This document shows positions 1-9,251 of a stretch of 64,000 bases of DNA, in pieces. This stretch comes from Paenibacillus sp. JCM 10914. Its GTDB lineage: Bacteria; Bacillota; Bacilli; Paenibacillales; Paenibacillaceae. Positions within the stretch are counted from its first letter, which is position 1. Each line of letters opens with the position of its first letter. The notes under the pieces are model-generated. The model did not search any database and was not told the DNA's origin. It saw nothing but the letters and a program-made list of their open reading frames with translations. The stretch covers positions 124,001 through 188,000 of the forward strand of contig NZ_BAZR01000007.1 in assembly GCF_001315105.1 (NCBI RefSeq). The letters are read 5' to 3'. The position numbers were made by a program, and so were the translations under genes.

Positions 1-1244
1 AGGATGTGATCAACGCAGTCAAATGGGCTCGTGAGCGTGGCGTGCGGATTCGAGTGCGCAGTGGGCGGCACAGTTATGAAGGATTTTCGACTATCGATGG
101 CGGAATAATTATCGATGTGAGCGAGATGAACAAGGTGCAAGTGGATCGCAAGAACATGGTGGCCCATGTTCAGACGGGCAATCCGTTATCCCGCGTATAC
201 AGGAAGCTATGGAATAAGCATGTAGCACTCCCGGCTGGCACTGCACCCGACGTGGGCATTGCCGGGCTTACCTTGGGAGGTGGAATTGGACTGTTGTCGC
301 GTAAATATGGACTTACCTGCGACAACTTGAAACAGGTGAAGATGGTCGTAGCAGCAGGACGGCAAGGGGCGAAGACGATCATAGCAAATAAGAAGAAACA
401 TGCCGATCTGCTCTGGGCATCACGAGGTGGAGGTGGAGGCAACTTCGGGATTGCTACCGCATATACGTTTCGGGTAAGGCCGATCCGGACCGTCTCCATC
501 TATAGTATTACTTGGAAATGGCGCGATCTGGAGAAGGTATTCCCGGCTTGGCAGCGCTGGGCACCTGCGGTCACAAACCGCTTAACCTCAACCATCGAGG
601 TGGCTGCCAAACAAGTGGGAACGATCGTATCTACCGGGCAATTACTGGGGGGAGCAGCGGAACTTAGGCGATGGATCCAACCATTACTGCAACAGGGAAC
701 TCCAATGAAGGTCATGGTGCGGACCGTGCCTTTTATCGAAGCAACCCGCTTTTTTGCCGCAGGGGACCTGCACCTGGAACCGAAGTTTAAAATAACCGGG
801 GCTTTAGGGTTTAAGCCGCTGCCACGTGAAGGTGTACGGATGATTCGCGACTTCTTGTCCGAAGCGCCCAATAAGCATTCTACCGTGTGGTGTCAAAGTT
901 TAGGCGGATCGGGTAGCGCAGTGAGCCGGATATCTCCGACTGCAACGGCCTATCCACATCGGAGGGCAGAGATTTACGAGCTATCGGCGCGTTGGAGGAA
1001 CGATAGTGAGCAGCAGCGAAATATCCAGTGGGTGAAAAGGTTCCGTAAAGCGTTGCGTCCCTTCGTTAATGGGGATTATGTGAACTTCCCGGATTTACAA
1101 ATCAAAAACTGGCCAAAGGCGTATTATGGTGTGAATTTTGCCAGATTGAAGCGGGTAAAACAGAAGTATGATCCTCATGATGTATTTCGCTTCGCACAGA
1201 GCATTCCGGTGGGGAAGCGTTCCGGTCGAGGAACAAGAACATGA
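1..1244 (+). CDS. FAD-binding oxidoreductase, berberine-bridge (BBE) type, 5' end outside window
   Basis: Flavin-dependent oxidase-like protein of the FAD_binding_4 plus BBE family. The reading frame is open to the window edge (the codon at position 3 is GAT), and comparison with the complete paralogue at 20863-22206 says roughly 45 N-terminal residues lie upstream, so the GTG at position 6 is not the start. Visible motifs are RSGRHSYEG, whose His is the usual 8-alpha-histidyl FAD attachment residue, a glycine-rich TLGGGIGLLSRKYGL loop, RGGGGGNFGI, and a C-terminal BBE tail ending in FAQSIPVG. The region where many BBE enzymes carry a second, cysteinyl FAD link reads GTAPDVG and has no Cys. 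The substrate cannot be told. A terminator follows immediately. Confidence 0.85.
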   Translation, partial: DVINAVKWARERGVRIRVRSGRHSYEGFSTIDGGIIIDVSEMNKVQVDRKNMVAHVQTGNPLSRVYRKLWNKHVALPAGTAPDVGIAGLTLGGGIGLLSRKYGLTCDNLKQVKMVVAAGRQGAKTIIANKKKHADLLWASRGGGGGNFGIATAYTFRVRPIRTVSIYSITWKWRDLEKVFPAWQRWAPAVTNRLTSTIEVAAKQVGTIVSTGQLLGGAAELRRWIQPLLQQGTPMKVMVRTVPFIEATRFFAAGDLHLEPKFKITGALGFKPLPREGVRMIRDFLSEAPNKHSTVWCQSLGGSGSAVSRISPTATAYPHRRAEIYELSARWRNDSEQQRNIQWVKRFRKALRPFVNGDYVNFPDLQIKNWPKAYYGVNFARLKRVKQKYDPHDVFRFAQSIPVGKRSGRGTRT

Positions 1245-1252
1245 AGATTGGG

Positions 1253-1278
1253 AAAGTCGCATACGATGCGGCTTTTTT
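1253..1278 (+). terminator. Rho-independent terminator after the BBE oxidoreductase
   Basis: Stem AAAGTCGCAT / ATGCGGCTTT with an ACG loop (one G-T pair), followed by a T run. It starts 9 bases after the stop codon at 1244. Confidence 0.8.
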
Positions 1279-1347
1279 ATTTGGTGATAAAAATTCAGCT
1301 GAAATCTGCCGGGATATGCTCAGAATTAAATCGCTATAGGTCTGAAC

Positions 1348-2094
1348 TTAACCCCCAACCTCAAATTGATCGTGCAATCTGCGCAAGCGGTAAGCATTCA
1401 TGGCAAATTCGCGCACCTCTTCAAGGATGCTGTAATTGGCCCATGCGCCTGCAACTGCGCCGATCCCGGGTACCATCTGCAGCATTTTCCTGAAATCCAT
1501 CGCATCGCGATATTCGATCTGGAATGTCTCCCAGTCCATATTCTTGGAGTATTCCGCGTCAGAGAGCCACTGTTCCTTTTCAATATGCCAATGCTTGATA
1601 GAGTTAAGCAGCTTGGTCCGATTTTCCGGCCCTGAAAACGTCATTTGAAATACTTTGAGAATGAATACCCGTTCGGAGAAGTGTCTGGTGTCATAACCGT
1701 AAACATGCGCCAGTTCGAACAGAAATTTCATCTTGATCGCAATCAAAGCCGGGAAGTCTACCATGCTAAACATAATACCGCCAGCTCCTGTTCCAGCACC
1801 TTCGGCAACCGCGATTTTTTGGTACAGGGCAAACAACTCTTTCGCTTCTTGATCGGCGGATTCCAGTTCCAGAGCACGCTGCACCGGACGTTTAGGCGTA
1901 TATTCCGCACCGAACAGGGCCGTGCGCACGATTGAACGCACTGTGCTCGTAATGATGTTATGAACCTTCGGGGAAATCAAATGATTGATTCGATTGCTGA
2001 TGCTTTTCGATGTTTTTTCCAGCCACCCCGGAAGTTTAAACATTTTGTGTTCCCAATCGGCAATTTCCCTCCGTACTTTATGTTCGTAATTCAT
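1348..2094 (-). CDS. EcsC family protein
   Basis: 248-residue protein matching the EcsC family (named after the third gene of the Bacillus ecs ABC transporter locus; function still poorly defined). It has a charged helical N-terminus, a central segment with AEGAGTGAGGIMFSMVDFPA, the IAIKMKFLFELAHVYGYD stretch, and a C-terminal VPGIGAVAGAWANY segment, all typical of the family. An ATG at 2112 is possible, but that codon lies inside the GGAGGAG ribosome binding site of the ATG at 2094, so 2094 is chosen. It stands alone without an ecsAB partner. Small hydrophobic stretches suggest membrane association; this is inference. Confidence 0.8.
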   Translation of the reverse strand: MNYEHKVRREIADWEHKMFKLPGWLEKTSKSISNRINHLISPKVHNIITSTVRSIVRTALFGAEYTPKRPVQRALELESADQEAKELFALYQKIAVAEGAGTGAGGIMFSMVDFPALIAIKMKFLFELAHVYGYDTRHFSERVFILKVFQMTFSGPENRTKLLNSIKHWHIEKEQWLSDAEYSKNMDWETFQIEYRDAMDFRKMLQMVPGIGAVAGAWANYSILEEVREFAMNAYRLRRLHDQFEVGG

Positions 2095-2282
2095 GATCAC
2101 TCGCTCCTCCATAAAACTTGCTGTTGTCCATATTGTATCGAATCATTCCCTGATTCGGAACAGACTTTGGCAGGTAGCGAACCTCGACTAAAGTCCAGCT
2201 TCGCACGCTTGCGTGCATGACATGCTTAGAGAGGTTGATCAGATCACCATGAACATTCGTTAATATTGGCAGAGGGTACCGA

Positions 2283-3131
2283 TTAAGCGATTTTCAGAAT
2301 TAGAACCGAGGCATTAATAACGGGAGTATCTTCCACAGTTGTATCTAAATCCACGATACCAACAACATCATCGATGCGATTCAACGTTAGCACGCCGCCT
2401 GCTGTCAGGCTCACAAGCGTTTGGCCGGTATAAGGCCTCGAATTAATGTCGGTTCCATAATTGCTTCCGGCAACCAACGCAGCGTTGAAATACAATCCAA
2501 ATACGCTGCTTTCCTCCTCTGCTTCAGATCTGGCAAACACTTCCCATTCAATGCTGTACAGGCCGGTCTCCAATATGATAATTGCAGAAGGTGCCGTAAA
2601 AGACAACGCTGTACCGAGCACGACGGCTGTATCGTCGAATTGTACAGCTTGCCCTTCCCCGCCTGGCGTAGGCGCAGCTGCAAGCGCCTGTTCTATCGTG
2701 CTGCTGACGAATAAAGCCGATGTCACAAACGGCGGTCCAGTAGGACCTGGAGGCCCCGTTACACCTGCAGGTCCTTGTAGTCCAGTCGCTCCCGTAGCAC
2801 CAGTCGGTCCGGTCAGCCCTATCTCACCTGTCTGCCCCTGTGGCCCTTGTGGCCCTACCGCTCCTTGAGCTCCTTGAGCTCCTTGAAGTCCTTGAAGTCC
2901 TTGAAGTCCTTGAAGTCCTTGAAGTCCTTGAGGTCCTTGAGGTCCTTGTGGCCCCTGAGGTCCTTGGGGAGCGTTCACTATGACCTCGGGACTAACATGA
3001 ACCGTAGGTGGAGGACAGCTTACCCGAACGATTTTATTCTTCATATTTTTTTTTCTGCAGTTTCTCTTCTTGAAGTGCAACGGATTTTTGCAGCTCCGCT
3101 TACGCCTATTAGATGAACAACTACTCAACAT
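2283..3131 (-). CDS. Collagen-like triple-helix repeat protein, probable spore-surface or exosporium protein
   Basis: 282-residue protein with a basic Cys/Arg/Lys-rich N-terminus, a short [19 protein letters not shown] linker, then about 28 Gly-X-Y triplets (mainly QGP, QGL, TGA), and a roughly 130-residue C-terminal domain rich in small and hydrophobic beta-type residues, resembling the C1q/TNF-like heads of BclA-type proteins. No Sec signal peptide is visible, as for many exosporium proteins. The start is set at 3131 because GGAGG lies 5 bases upstream, while the ATG at 3161 has no such site. The triplet region is encoded by near-perfect 9-bp tandem repeats and so is likely to vary in length. 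Spore localisation is inferred from family habit. Confidence 0.8.
   Translation of the reverse strand: MLSSCSSNRRKRSCKNPLHFKKRNCRKKNMKNKIVRVSCPPPTVHVSPEVIVNAPQGPQGPQGPQGPQGLQGLQGLQGLQGLQGAQGAQGAVGPQGPQGQTGEIGLTGPTGATGATGLQGPAGVTGPPGPTGPPFVTSALFVSSTIEQALAAAPTPGGEGQAVQFDDTAVVLGTALSFTAPSAIIILETGLYSIEWEVFARSEAEEESSVFGLYFNAALVAGSNYGTDINSRPYTGQTLVSLTAGGVLTLNRIDDVVGIVDLDTTVEDTPVINASVLILKIA
2862..2969 (-). repeat. Tandem 9-bp repeats encoding the collagen-like triplets
   Basis: Twelve consecutive 9-base units on the plus strand of the form TCCTTGARG/TCCTTGAGC. Five units are identical (TCCTTGAAG, 2880-2924). On the coding strand each unit gives a Gln-Gly-Leu/Pro/Ala step. Confidence 0.9.
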
Positions 3132-3241
3132 CAACACCTCCATATGTGATTGCTTTACCATATGAAGATGACTGATAAAGATGTGGACTTGTACCCATCA
3201 GGTTTTCGATCTCGTTGTAAATGGTCACTTGCACCTTGCAA

Positions 3242-3261
3242 ACTATCACTCTAGTGATAAG
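3242..3261. promoter_or_regulatory. Imperfect palindrome upstream of the collagen-like gene
   Basis: Inverted repeat ACTATCACT / AGTGATAAGT around a CT centre, in the 325-base gap between the collagen-like gene (minus) and the aldo/keto reductase (plus). It could be an operator for either gene. No recognised regulator motif matches. Confidence 0.35.
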
Positions 3262-3432
3262 TAACCACCATGCGTCAATATAAGAGAACCTTAAGGCATA
3301 TTATTTGGCGAAAACGGTGATATGAATAGGCAATAATCTGAGATAATCGGGCTATCGGTCATGATACGAATTAAATCATAATAAAGAGGCAATCGTGCGA
3401 TGCATGTGCTGCGGTGTAATAGAATCAAATAA

Positions 3433-4308
<876 letters not shown>

Positions 4309-4337
4309 CTCATGTTATCACGTAAGACAGCATGATC

Positions 4338-4371
4338 AGCCATGACCGATTTATACTGGTCATGGCTTTTT
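4338..4371 (+). terminator. Rho-independent terminator after the aldo/keto reductase
   Basis: Perfect 10-bp stem AGCCATGACC / GGTCATGGCT with a 10-base loop and a T tail. Confidence 0.85.
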
Positions 4372-4626
4372 GCGTTGTCGCTGATCAATTGAAAGTGGAA
4401 TGTATAGGTTATGCTTTGATGTACACACGAAGGACACAAGATTGTTCTATACTGTTCTTGAGCTGCTAGACGAAAAGTGTAATGGAGTTCCCGATGTTCG
4501 ATTATAAAATGGTCAACCATGGATCAGCATATGATTTATCGGGTAAACGAAGTATGTAAGCTATTAGACCGACATGTTGGACTAACTATAATTCAATAAG
4601 CCGTGGAAGATGTGGAGTGTTATATC
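4372..4626. other. Intergenic region before the two-component operon
   Basis: No convincing gene is present. A 71-codon minus-strand reading frame across it has no ribosome binding site and no recognisable protein. A TATAAT at 4575-4580 could be the -10 element for the operon starting at 4627, but no good -35 is seen at standard spacing. Confidence 0.4.
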
Positions 4627-5307
4627 ATGAGACGAAACGTATTAGTGGTTGAGGATGATCTTATGCTAAGGGAACTCATCACTGACTACTTCAAAAAGGA
4701 GAAGTGGGAAGTATTCGAAGCGGAGCATGGAAGGTCCGCATTAGAGATTTTCGAGAAGGTGTCCATTGATCTGTTAGTGCTGGATATCATGATGCCGGAG
4801 TTGGATGGATGGTCGGTATGCCGCCGCATTCGGGAGACGTCCGACGTACCGATTATTATGATAACGGCTCGAGCCGAGGAAGATGACCAGCTTATGGGCT
4901 TCGAGCTTGGCGCTGATGAGTATGTAACAAAGCCTTTCAGTCCGAGGGTGCTGGTAGCTCGCGCTGCTTCCTTAATGAAAAGAAAGGAAGGGACCGTGGG
5001 AAGGGACGGCGATCTTCTGATGTACGGCGATCTCCGTGTGGATCGAAAAGCACATACCGTCATGGTTTCGGATACTCAGATCAATCTATCTCCCAAAGAG
5101 TATGACTTGCTTCTTTTCCTGATCAAGCACTATGGGAAGGTCCTGTCGCGCGATTATATATTGGACGCGGTTTGGGGTTACGATTACATGGGAGATCTTC
5201 GAACCGTTGATACGCATATCAAGAAATTAAGAGCCAAGCTTGGAACTGAAGACCGATTAATTGCTACGGTCATTCGCACAGGCTACAGATTCGAGATGGT
5301 GCCATGA
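4627..5307 (+). CDS. OmpR/PhoB-family response regulator
   Basis: 226-residue response regulator. The receiver domain has the acidic pair EDD (residues 9-11), phospho-acceptor Asp53 in LLVLDIMMPELDG, Thr in MITARAE and Lys in VTKPFSP. The C-terminal winged-helix DNA-binding domain contains LSPKEYDLLLFLI and the recognition segment DLRTVDTHIKKLRAKL. The start at 4627 is preferred over the GTG at 4603 because GGAG lies 9 bases upstream of it. It overlaps the histidine kinase gene by ATGA, so the two are translationally coupled and form a cognate pair. The signal is unknown; the downstream lipoprotein is probably part of the same system. Confidence 0.93.
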   Translation: MRRNVLVVEDDLMLRELITDYFKKEKWEVFEAEHGRSALEIFEKVSIDLLVLDIMMPELDGWSVCRRIRETSDVPIIMITARAEEDDQLMGFELGADEYVTKPFSPRVLVARAASLMKRKEGTVGRDGDLLMYGDLRVDRKAHTVMVSDTQINLSPKEYDLLLFLIKHYGKVLSRDYILDAVWGYDYMGDLRTVDTHIKKLRAKLGTEDRLIATVIRTGYRFEMVP

Positions 5308-7061
5308 AGAGAAGCAGCGTTGTTGTTAAATTGTTTGCCGTGACGTCTGTTTCGATATTGGTTGTTTTTTCTCTGATCATAGCAGCGCAAGGCTTGTTCT
5401 TCGAGCAGTTCTATCGCTCGTTCAAGATTCAGGGATTAGAGCGGGACATACATGAGATCGCGTTGAAGATGGATGAGACGGGTGCCGAGGAACGCCGAAC
5501 TGTTCAACTACTCGGTCAGTTCATGAATGAGAAGGATGCGAGCATCGCCGTTTTGGACGATCATTTTGACCGTCTGCCCATCCATCCGTATTTTCTGGAA
5601 ATTCAAACAAATAGCAAGGTCATCAGGATTCTCCTTCCTGAAGCGATGTCGCTGGAAGATATACCGCAGGGGATGACGGTTGGGGATAAGCTAGTGGTCG
5701 ACGGCATCTTCATGGATGAGAAAGATACGATCATGCAACCAGTGGACATTCAGCCTACACAATCCGTATCGGGGGAGGGACTGGTGCGGGTTAGCGGTGA
5801 GATCAAAGACCTGCTGCTCCCGGCGAAGCGTTCTTACAACCCGTTATATCAAGATATGCAAGTAGATGAAGCTTTGCTGGCATGGAGGCAGGCAGCGGAA
5901 TTCGATGATGGTCTCTTACGGAACGATGAGACTGCTCAGACAGCATGGACCGATCAATGGAGCGGAATCGAGTATGCGATTCTGATTCGGCCTTTAGGGG
6001 AAAGCCAACCGGAACAATACCTGTTGGTGATGGCTTCCATGCAGCCGGTGGGGGAAGCCGTTGGAGTTCTGAAGCAATATTATATCTACTTGGCGCCGGT
6101 CATCGTTTGTTTGGTATTGTTATTGTCCCTCCTTTATTCTCGCATGGTCGCCCGTCCGTTGGTCCAATTGAATCGTAACGTGAAGAACCTGGCACAGTTA
6201 GATTTCTCAGCATCGGCAGAAATCCGGACGAAGGATGAGTTCGGAGAACTGTCGCGCAACATGATGACGATGTCAATGAATCTGGAGCAGGCGCTCAGAG
6301 AACTGACTCATGCCAATGCGAGGCTGGAAGAGGATATGGAAGAAAAACAACGATCCGAACAGCTCCGCAAAGAGCTGATCGCGAATATCTCGCATGAGCT
6401 GAAGACGCCGCTGGGTATCGTGAAAGGGTATGCGGAGGGATTGCAGGATGACGTGGCGGAGGAAAAAAGAGAACGATACCTCGCATTCATCGTGAACGAG
6501 ACGAACCGGATGAATGATTTGATTATGGACATGCTGGAGCTTTCCAAATACGAAGTGAATGCGGTTCGTTTGCAGACCCGAACCTTCTTATTGAGCGAGA
6601 TGATTCAGCAGACAGCTGATTCGTTCGTCCAGCAGTTGGAGCATAAGGGGCTTCGTGTCAGCCTTTCATATGGTAGCGCAGAAGCCGTGAGCGTGCAGGC
6701 TGATTCCAAACGAATGGAACAAGTGATTCGCAATTTATTGAGCAATGCCGTTCGTCATGCAGAAGAGAACAGCGTCATTACTATCAGAACCTTGCAAATG
6801 TCTCCAGCGAAAGTCACCACATTCATTGAAAATGTCGGGACACCCATAGCTAGGCAAGATCTGCACAGGATATGGGATCAATTCTATCGAGTGGAGCGTT
6901 CCCGCGATCGAAAATCGGGAGGTACGGGCCTGGGGCTCGCGATTGTGAAACATATTTTGGAACTGCACGGCAGTGAATTCGGCGTCATGAATACGGAACA
7001 GGGTGTAGCCTTTTATTTTACATTGAACGAAAGCGGAGGGGATTATGATGAAAAACTATAA
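5304..7061 (+). CDS. Membrane sensor histidine kinase
   Basis: 585-residue HisKA-type kinase paired with the regulator at 4627. Order: TM1 (about residues 8-30), an extracytoplasmic sensor of about 225 residues with no identifiable ligand fold, TM2 (about 260-282), HAMP, a short coiled coil, the dimerisation/phospho-acceptor segment NISHELKTPLGIVKG with His364, and the HATPase domain with N-box NLLSNAVRHA and G-box SGGTGLGLAIVKHI. The stop codon lies inside the start of the following lipoprotein gene, making a three-gene coupled operon. Confidence 0.93.
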   Translation: MKRSSVVVKLFAVTSVSILVVFSLIIAAQGLFFEQFYRSFKIQGLERDIHEIALKMDETGAEERRTVQLLGQFMNEKDASIAVLDDHFDRLPIHPYFLEIQTNSKVIRILLPEAMSLEDIPQGMTVGDKLVVDGIFMDEKDTIMQPVDIQPTQSVSGEGLVRVSGEIKDLLLPAKRSYNPLYQDMQVDEALLAWRQAAEFDDGLLRNDETAQTAWTDQWSGIEYAILIRPLGESQPEQYLLVMASMQPVGEAVGVLKQYYIYLAPVIVCLVLLLSLLYSRMVARPLVQLNRNVKNLAQLDFSASAEIRTKDEFGELSRNMMTMSMNLEQALRELTHANARLEEDMEEKQRSEQLRKELIANISHELKTPLGIVKGYAEGLQDDVAEEKRERYLAFIVNETNRMNDLIMDMLELSKYEVNAVRLQTRTFLLSEMIQQTADSFVQQLEHKGLRVSLSYGSAEAVSVQADSKRMEQVIRNLLSNAVRHAEENSVITIRTLQMSPAKVTTFIENVGTPIARQDLHRIWDQFYRVERSRDRKSGGTGLGLAIVKHILELHGSEFGVMNTEQGVAFYFTLNESGGDYDEKL

Positions 7062-7539
7062 ATCGATGTACTTAATTATTGCTCTAATGCTCCTTCTTAT
7101 GAGTACCGCATGCGGTACCCCGACTAATACGAACACGGCGGCTAATCAGGAGGATTCAGGAATTGAAGCCGATACGCCGCATGAAGACCAGGATTCCTCC
7201 CCGGACCCATCCGAAGAAATCTTGATTGTAATCGATCAAACGCCTAAACCAATTGAGGGCAACAGTTTTGATTTCGTGGTGAAGCAACTGCCGACAGGGT
7301 ACGCACTGGCGGAGATCACCTGGAAATCCGATCAACGCGAGATTAGCAACACCGTTCAACAAGCAATCGAGCATGGGCAAAACGGAGAAGATGGATTTTA
7401 TATCAGTGGCAATGGGCAATTTTCTGGGTTTATTTATCCAGACGAGCTGAAAAATGAGGAAGGCCAGGTCATCTTCCGCTTCATCAATGAGGAAGATGAC
7501 CAAGAATTAACTTGGGAGAAAAGCATCACGTTAAATTAG
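7045..7539 (+). CDS. Small lipoprotein of a two-component operon
   Basis: 164 residues with a signal peptide and lipobox (LMSTAC), followed by an acidic Asn/Thr/Asp/Glu-rich linker and a compact domain of about 100 residues. No family recognised. It overlaps the kinase gene by 17 bases and has a GGAGGGG site ahead of the ATG pair at 7045/7048. As an exported lipoprotein encoded by the last gene of a regulator-kinase operon, it may tune signal perception or be a target of the system; both are inference. Confidence 0.7.
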   Translation: MMKNYKSMYLIIALMLLLMSTACGTPTNTNTAANQEDSGIEADTPHEDQDSSPDPSEEILIVIDQTPKPIEGNSFDFVVKQLPTGYALAEITWKSDQREISNTVQQAIEHGQNGEDGFYISGNGQFSGFIYPDELKNEEGQVIFRFINEEDDQELTWEKSITLN

Positions 7540-7571
7540 CGATAAGGACATCGTCGAGCATTCTCCTTTGG

Positions 7572-7597
7572 AAGCCGCATTTTATGCGGCTTTTTTT
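7572..7597 (+). terminator. Rho-independent terminator of the RR-HK-lipoprotein operon
   Basis: Perfect 9-bp stem AAGCCGCAT / ATGCGGCTT with a TTT loop and seven T residues. Confidence 0.9.
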
Positions 7598-7717
7598 AAT
7601 TTGGTCAGCCGAATAAACGGATCGGTGCATTATTCACCAATATCTGTACGATAATATGGCTGTCTATAAGTAATCCAGTGCAATGAAATTATCTTAGAAG
7701 TGGAGGTAAGAGTTCAA

Positions 7718-9114
7718 TTGAAAGGTGAACTGATTATTAAGTTGAAAAAATCAGATAACTTTGCACCCATCGATCCAGAGAGTCTTGCCGGTACACCCGT
7801 GCTTACCCCATTCACAAAGCTATTAAATGAAGAGAACATCAGGATTCGTCCACTAGTTCCTGATTTACAAGTTGAGTCCTTGGAGGATGGCGAATCTAAT
7901 CAAGAGACGAATCTATCGGTTCTGTCAGGTTATTACTTGGTTGATGCACCTGACGATAGACTTGAGACACTACTCGCGAAGTTTAATGGGCGGGCGGAAA
8001 TCGAAGCTGCCTATATCAAACCTCCTGCACAACCTGCTTCAACTCTCGCGGCTCCAGAGACCACGCTCCGACGCCAGATCTTTCTTCACGTCAGGGATAT
8101 TTGGACGCCTCGCCTAATGGAATCGACGCACGATATGCGTGGACCATACCTGGTGGAACAGGAAGCAATGTGAACATCATTGATATTGAGGGAGCTTGGC
8201 GGTTTGATCATGAGGATTTGAATCAGAACCAAGGCGGGGTCATCGGTGGACAAGAGTCATCTGACCCGGGATGGCGAAATCATGGAACAGCAGTGATAGG
8301 CGAGTTTAGCGGAGATCAAAATCCATTTGGCATTGTTGGGATATGTTCCGATGCGAACGTAAGGGCCATATCGATTTTTGGGAACAGCTCGTCTTCAGGC
8401 GCAATCGTTCAAGCCGCTAACTCTCTTCAACCTGGGGATATTATCTTGATCGAACTACATCGTCCGGGACCAAGATATCAATACCAAAACCGCCCTGATC
8501 AAGGTGGGTTTATTCCGATTGAGTGGTGGCCGGACGACTTTGACGCGATCCAATACGCTACCGGTCGAGGTGTAATTGTGGTGGAAGCTGGAGGAAACGG
8601 TTCGGAAAATCTAGACGATCCACTGTACGATCAAAGACCTACGAACTTTCCAGCCCAGTGGACAAATCCGTTTAACAGGTCAAATCGAGATTCCGGTGCC
8701 ATCGTCGTAGGCGCGGGTGCTCCCCCACCAGGCACGCATGGACAAGACCATGGTCCTGCGAGATCACGCCTTTCTTTCTCCAATTACGGTACCATCATGG
8801 ATGCTCAAGGTTGGGGTAGGGAAGTAACTACTACTGGGTATGGAGATATACAAGGAGGGACTGACGAAAATAAATGGTACACCGATTCTTTCAGCGGCAC
8901 CTCAAGCGCATCTCCGATTGTTGTTGGTTCACTTGGTTGTGTACAAGGCGTGCTGCGTGCACATAACCTAAACATATTAACCCCAATAATCGCTAGAAAT
9001 TGGCTGCGTGAGACAGGATCTTTACAACAAGATGCTCCTGATCGTCCTGTATCGCAAAGAATCGGAAATTTACCTGATTTAAGACAATTGATCGCTAAAG
9101 CGTTAAATCAATGA
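7718..9114 (+). pseudogene. S8 subtilisin-family serine peptidase, frameshifted
   Basis: Two overlapping frames encode one subtilase: 7718 to about 8070 (N-terminal region, about 118 residues) and about 8070 to 9114 (catalytic domain). Restoring one base near 8070 gives 465 residues reading ...LR(x)TPDLSSRQGYLDASP..., the family-typical join. Catalytic residues are present: Asp in NIIDIEGAW, His in NHGTAVIGE and Ser in FSGTSSASP; the oxyanion Asn is in EAGGNGSEN. There is no Sec signal peptide. The TTG start at 7718 is chosen because a GGAGG lies upstream and overlaps the alternative GTG at 7700. Either a pseudogene or an assembly deletion; the intact catalytic triad favours the latter. Confidence 0.8.
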
Positions 9115-9168
9115 CAGCTTAAAAATATCACTAAAATCAATAACCTCCTTATTTAAGAAGGAGGTCGC

Positions 9169-9191
9169 CGGGGCGATATCGGCCCCGTTTT
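9169..9191 (+). terminator. Terminator after the subtilase gene
   Basis: Stem CGGGGC / GCCCCG with loop GATATCG and TTTT tail. A second hairpin, ACCTCCTT / AAGGAGGT (9143-9165), sits just upstream. Confidence 0.65.
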
Positions 9192-9251
9192 GTGCTGCAA
9201 CATTCAATCAGATTATTTCTTAGACCATCCTTATGACTTCAAACTAAATGT

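Noticed and set aside
1248-1493. 81-codon plus-strand frame after the first gene
   Set aside because: Starts within the terminator region and overlaps the EcsC gene on the other strand.
2862-2969. Regular short repeats considered as a CRISPR array
   Set aside because: Unit is 9 bp without spacers and lies in frame inside a coding gene.
2461-3116. Plus-strand Gly/Pro- and Ser/Leu-rich reading frames
   Set aside because: They are antisense shadows of the collagen triplet repeats and have no ribosome binding sites.
9143-9165. AAGGAGGT in the hairpin after the subtilase as a ribosome binding site
   Set aside because: No start codon follows at suitable distance and the site is locked in a stem.
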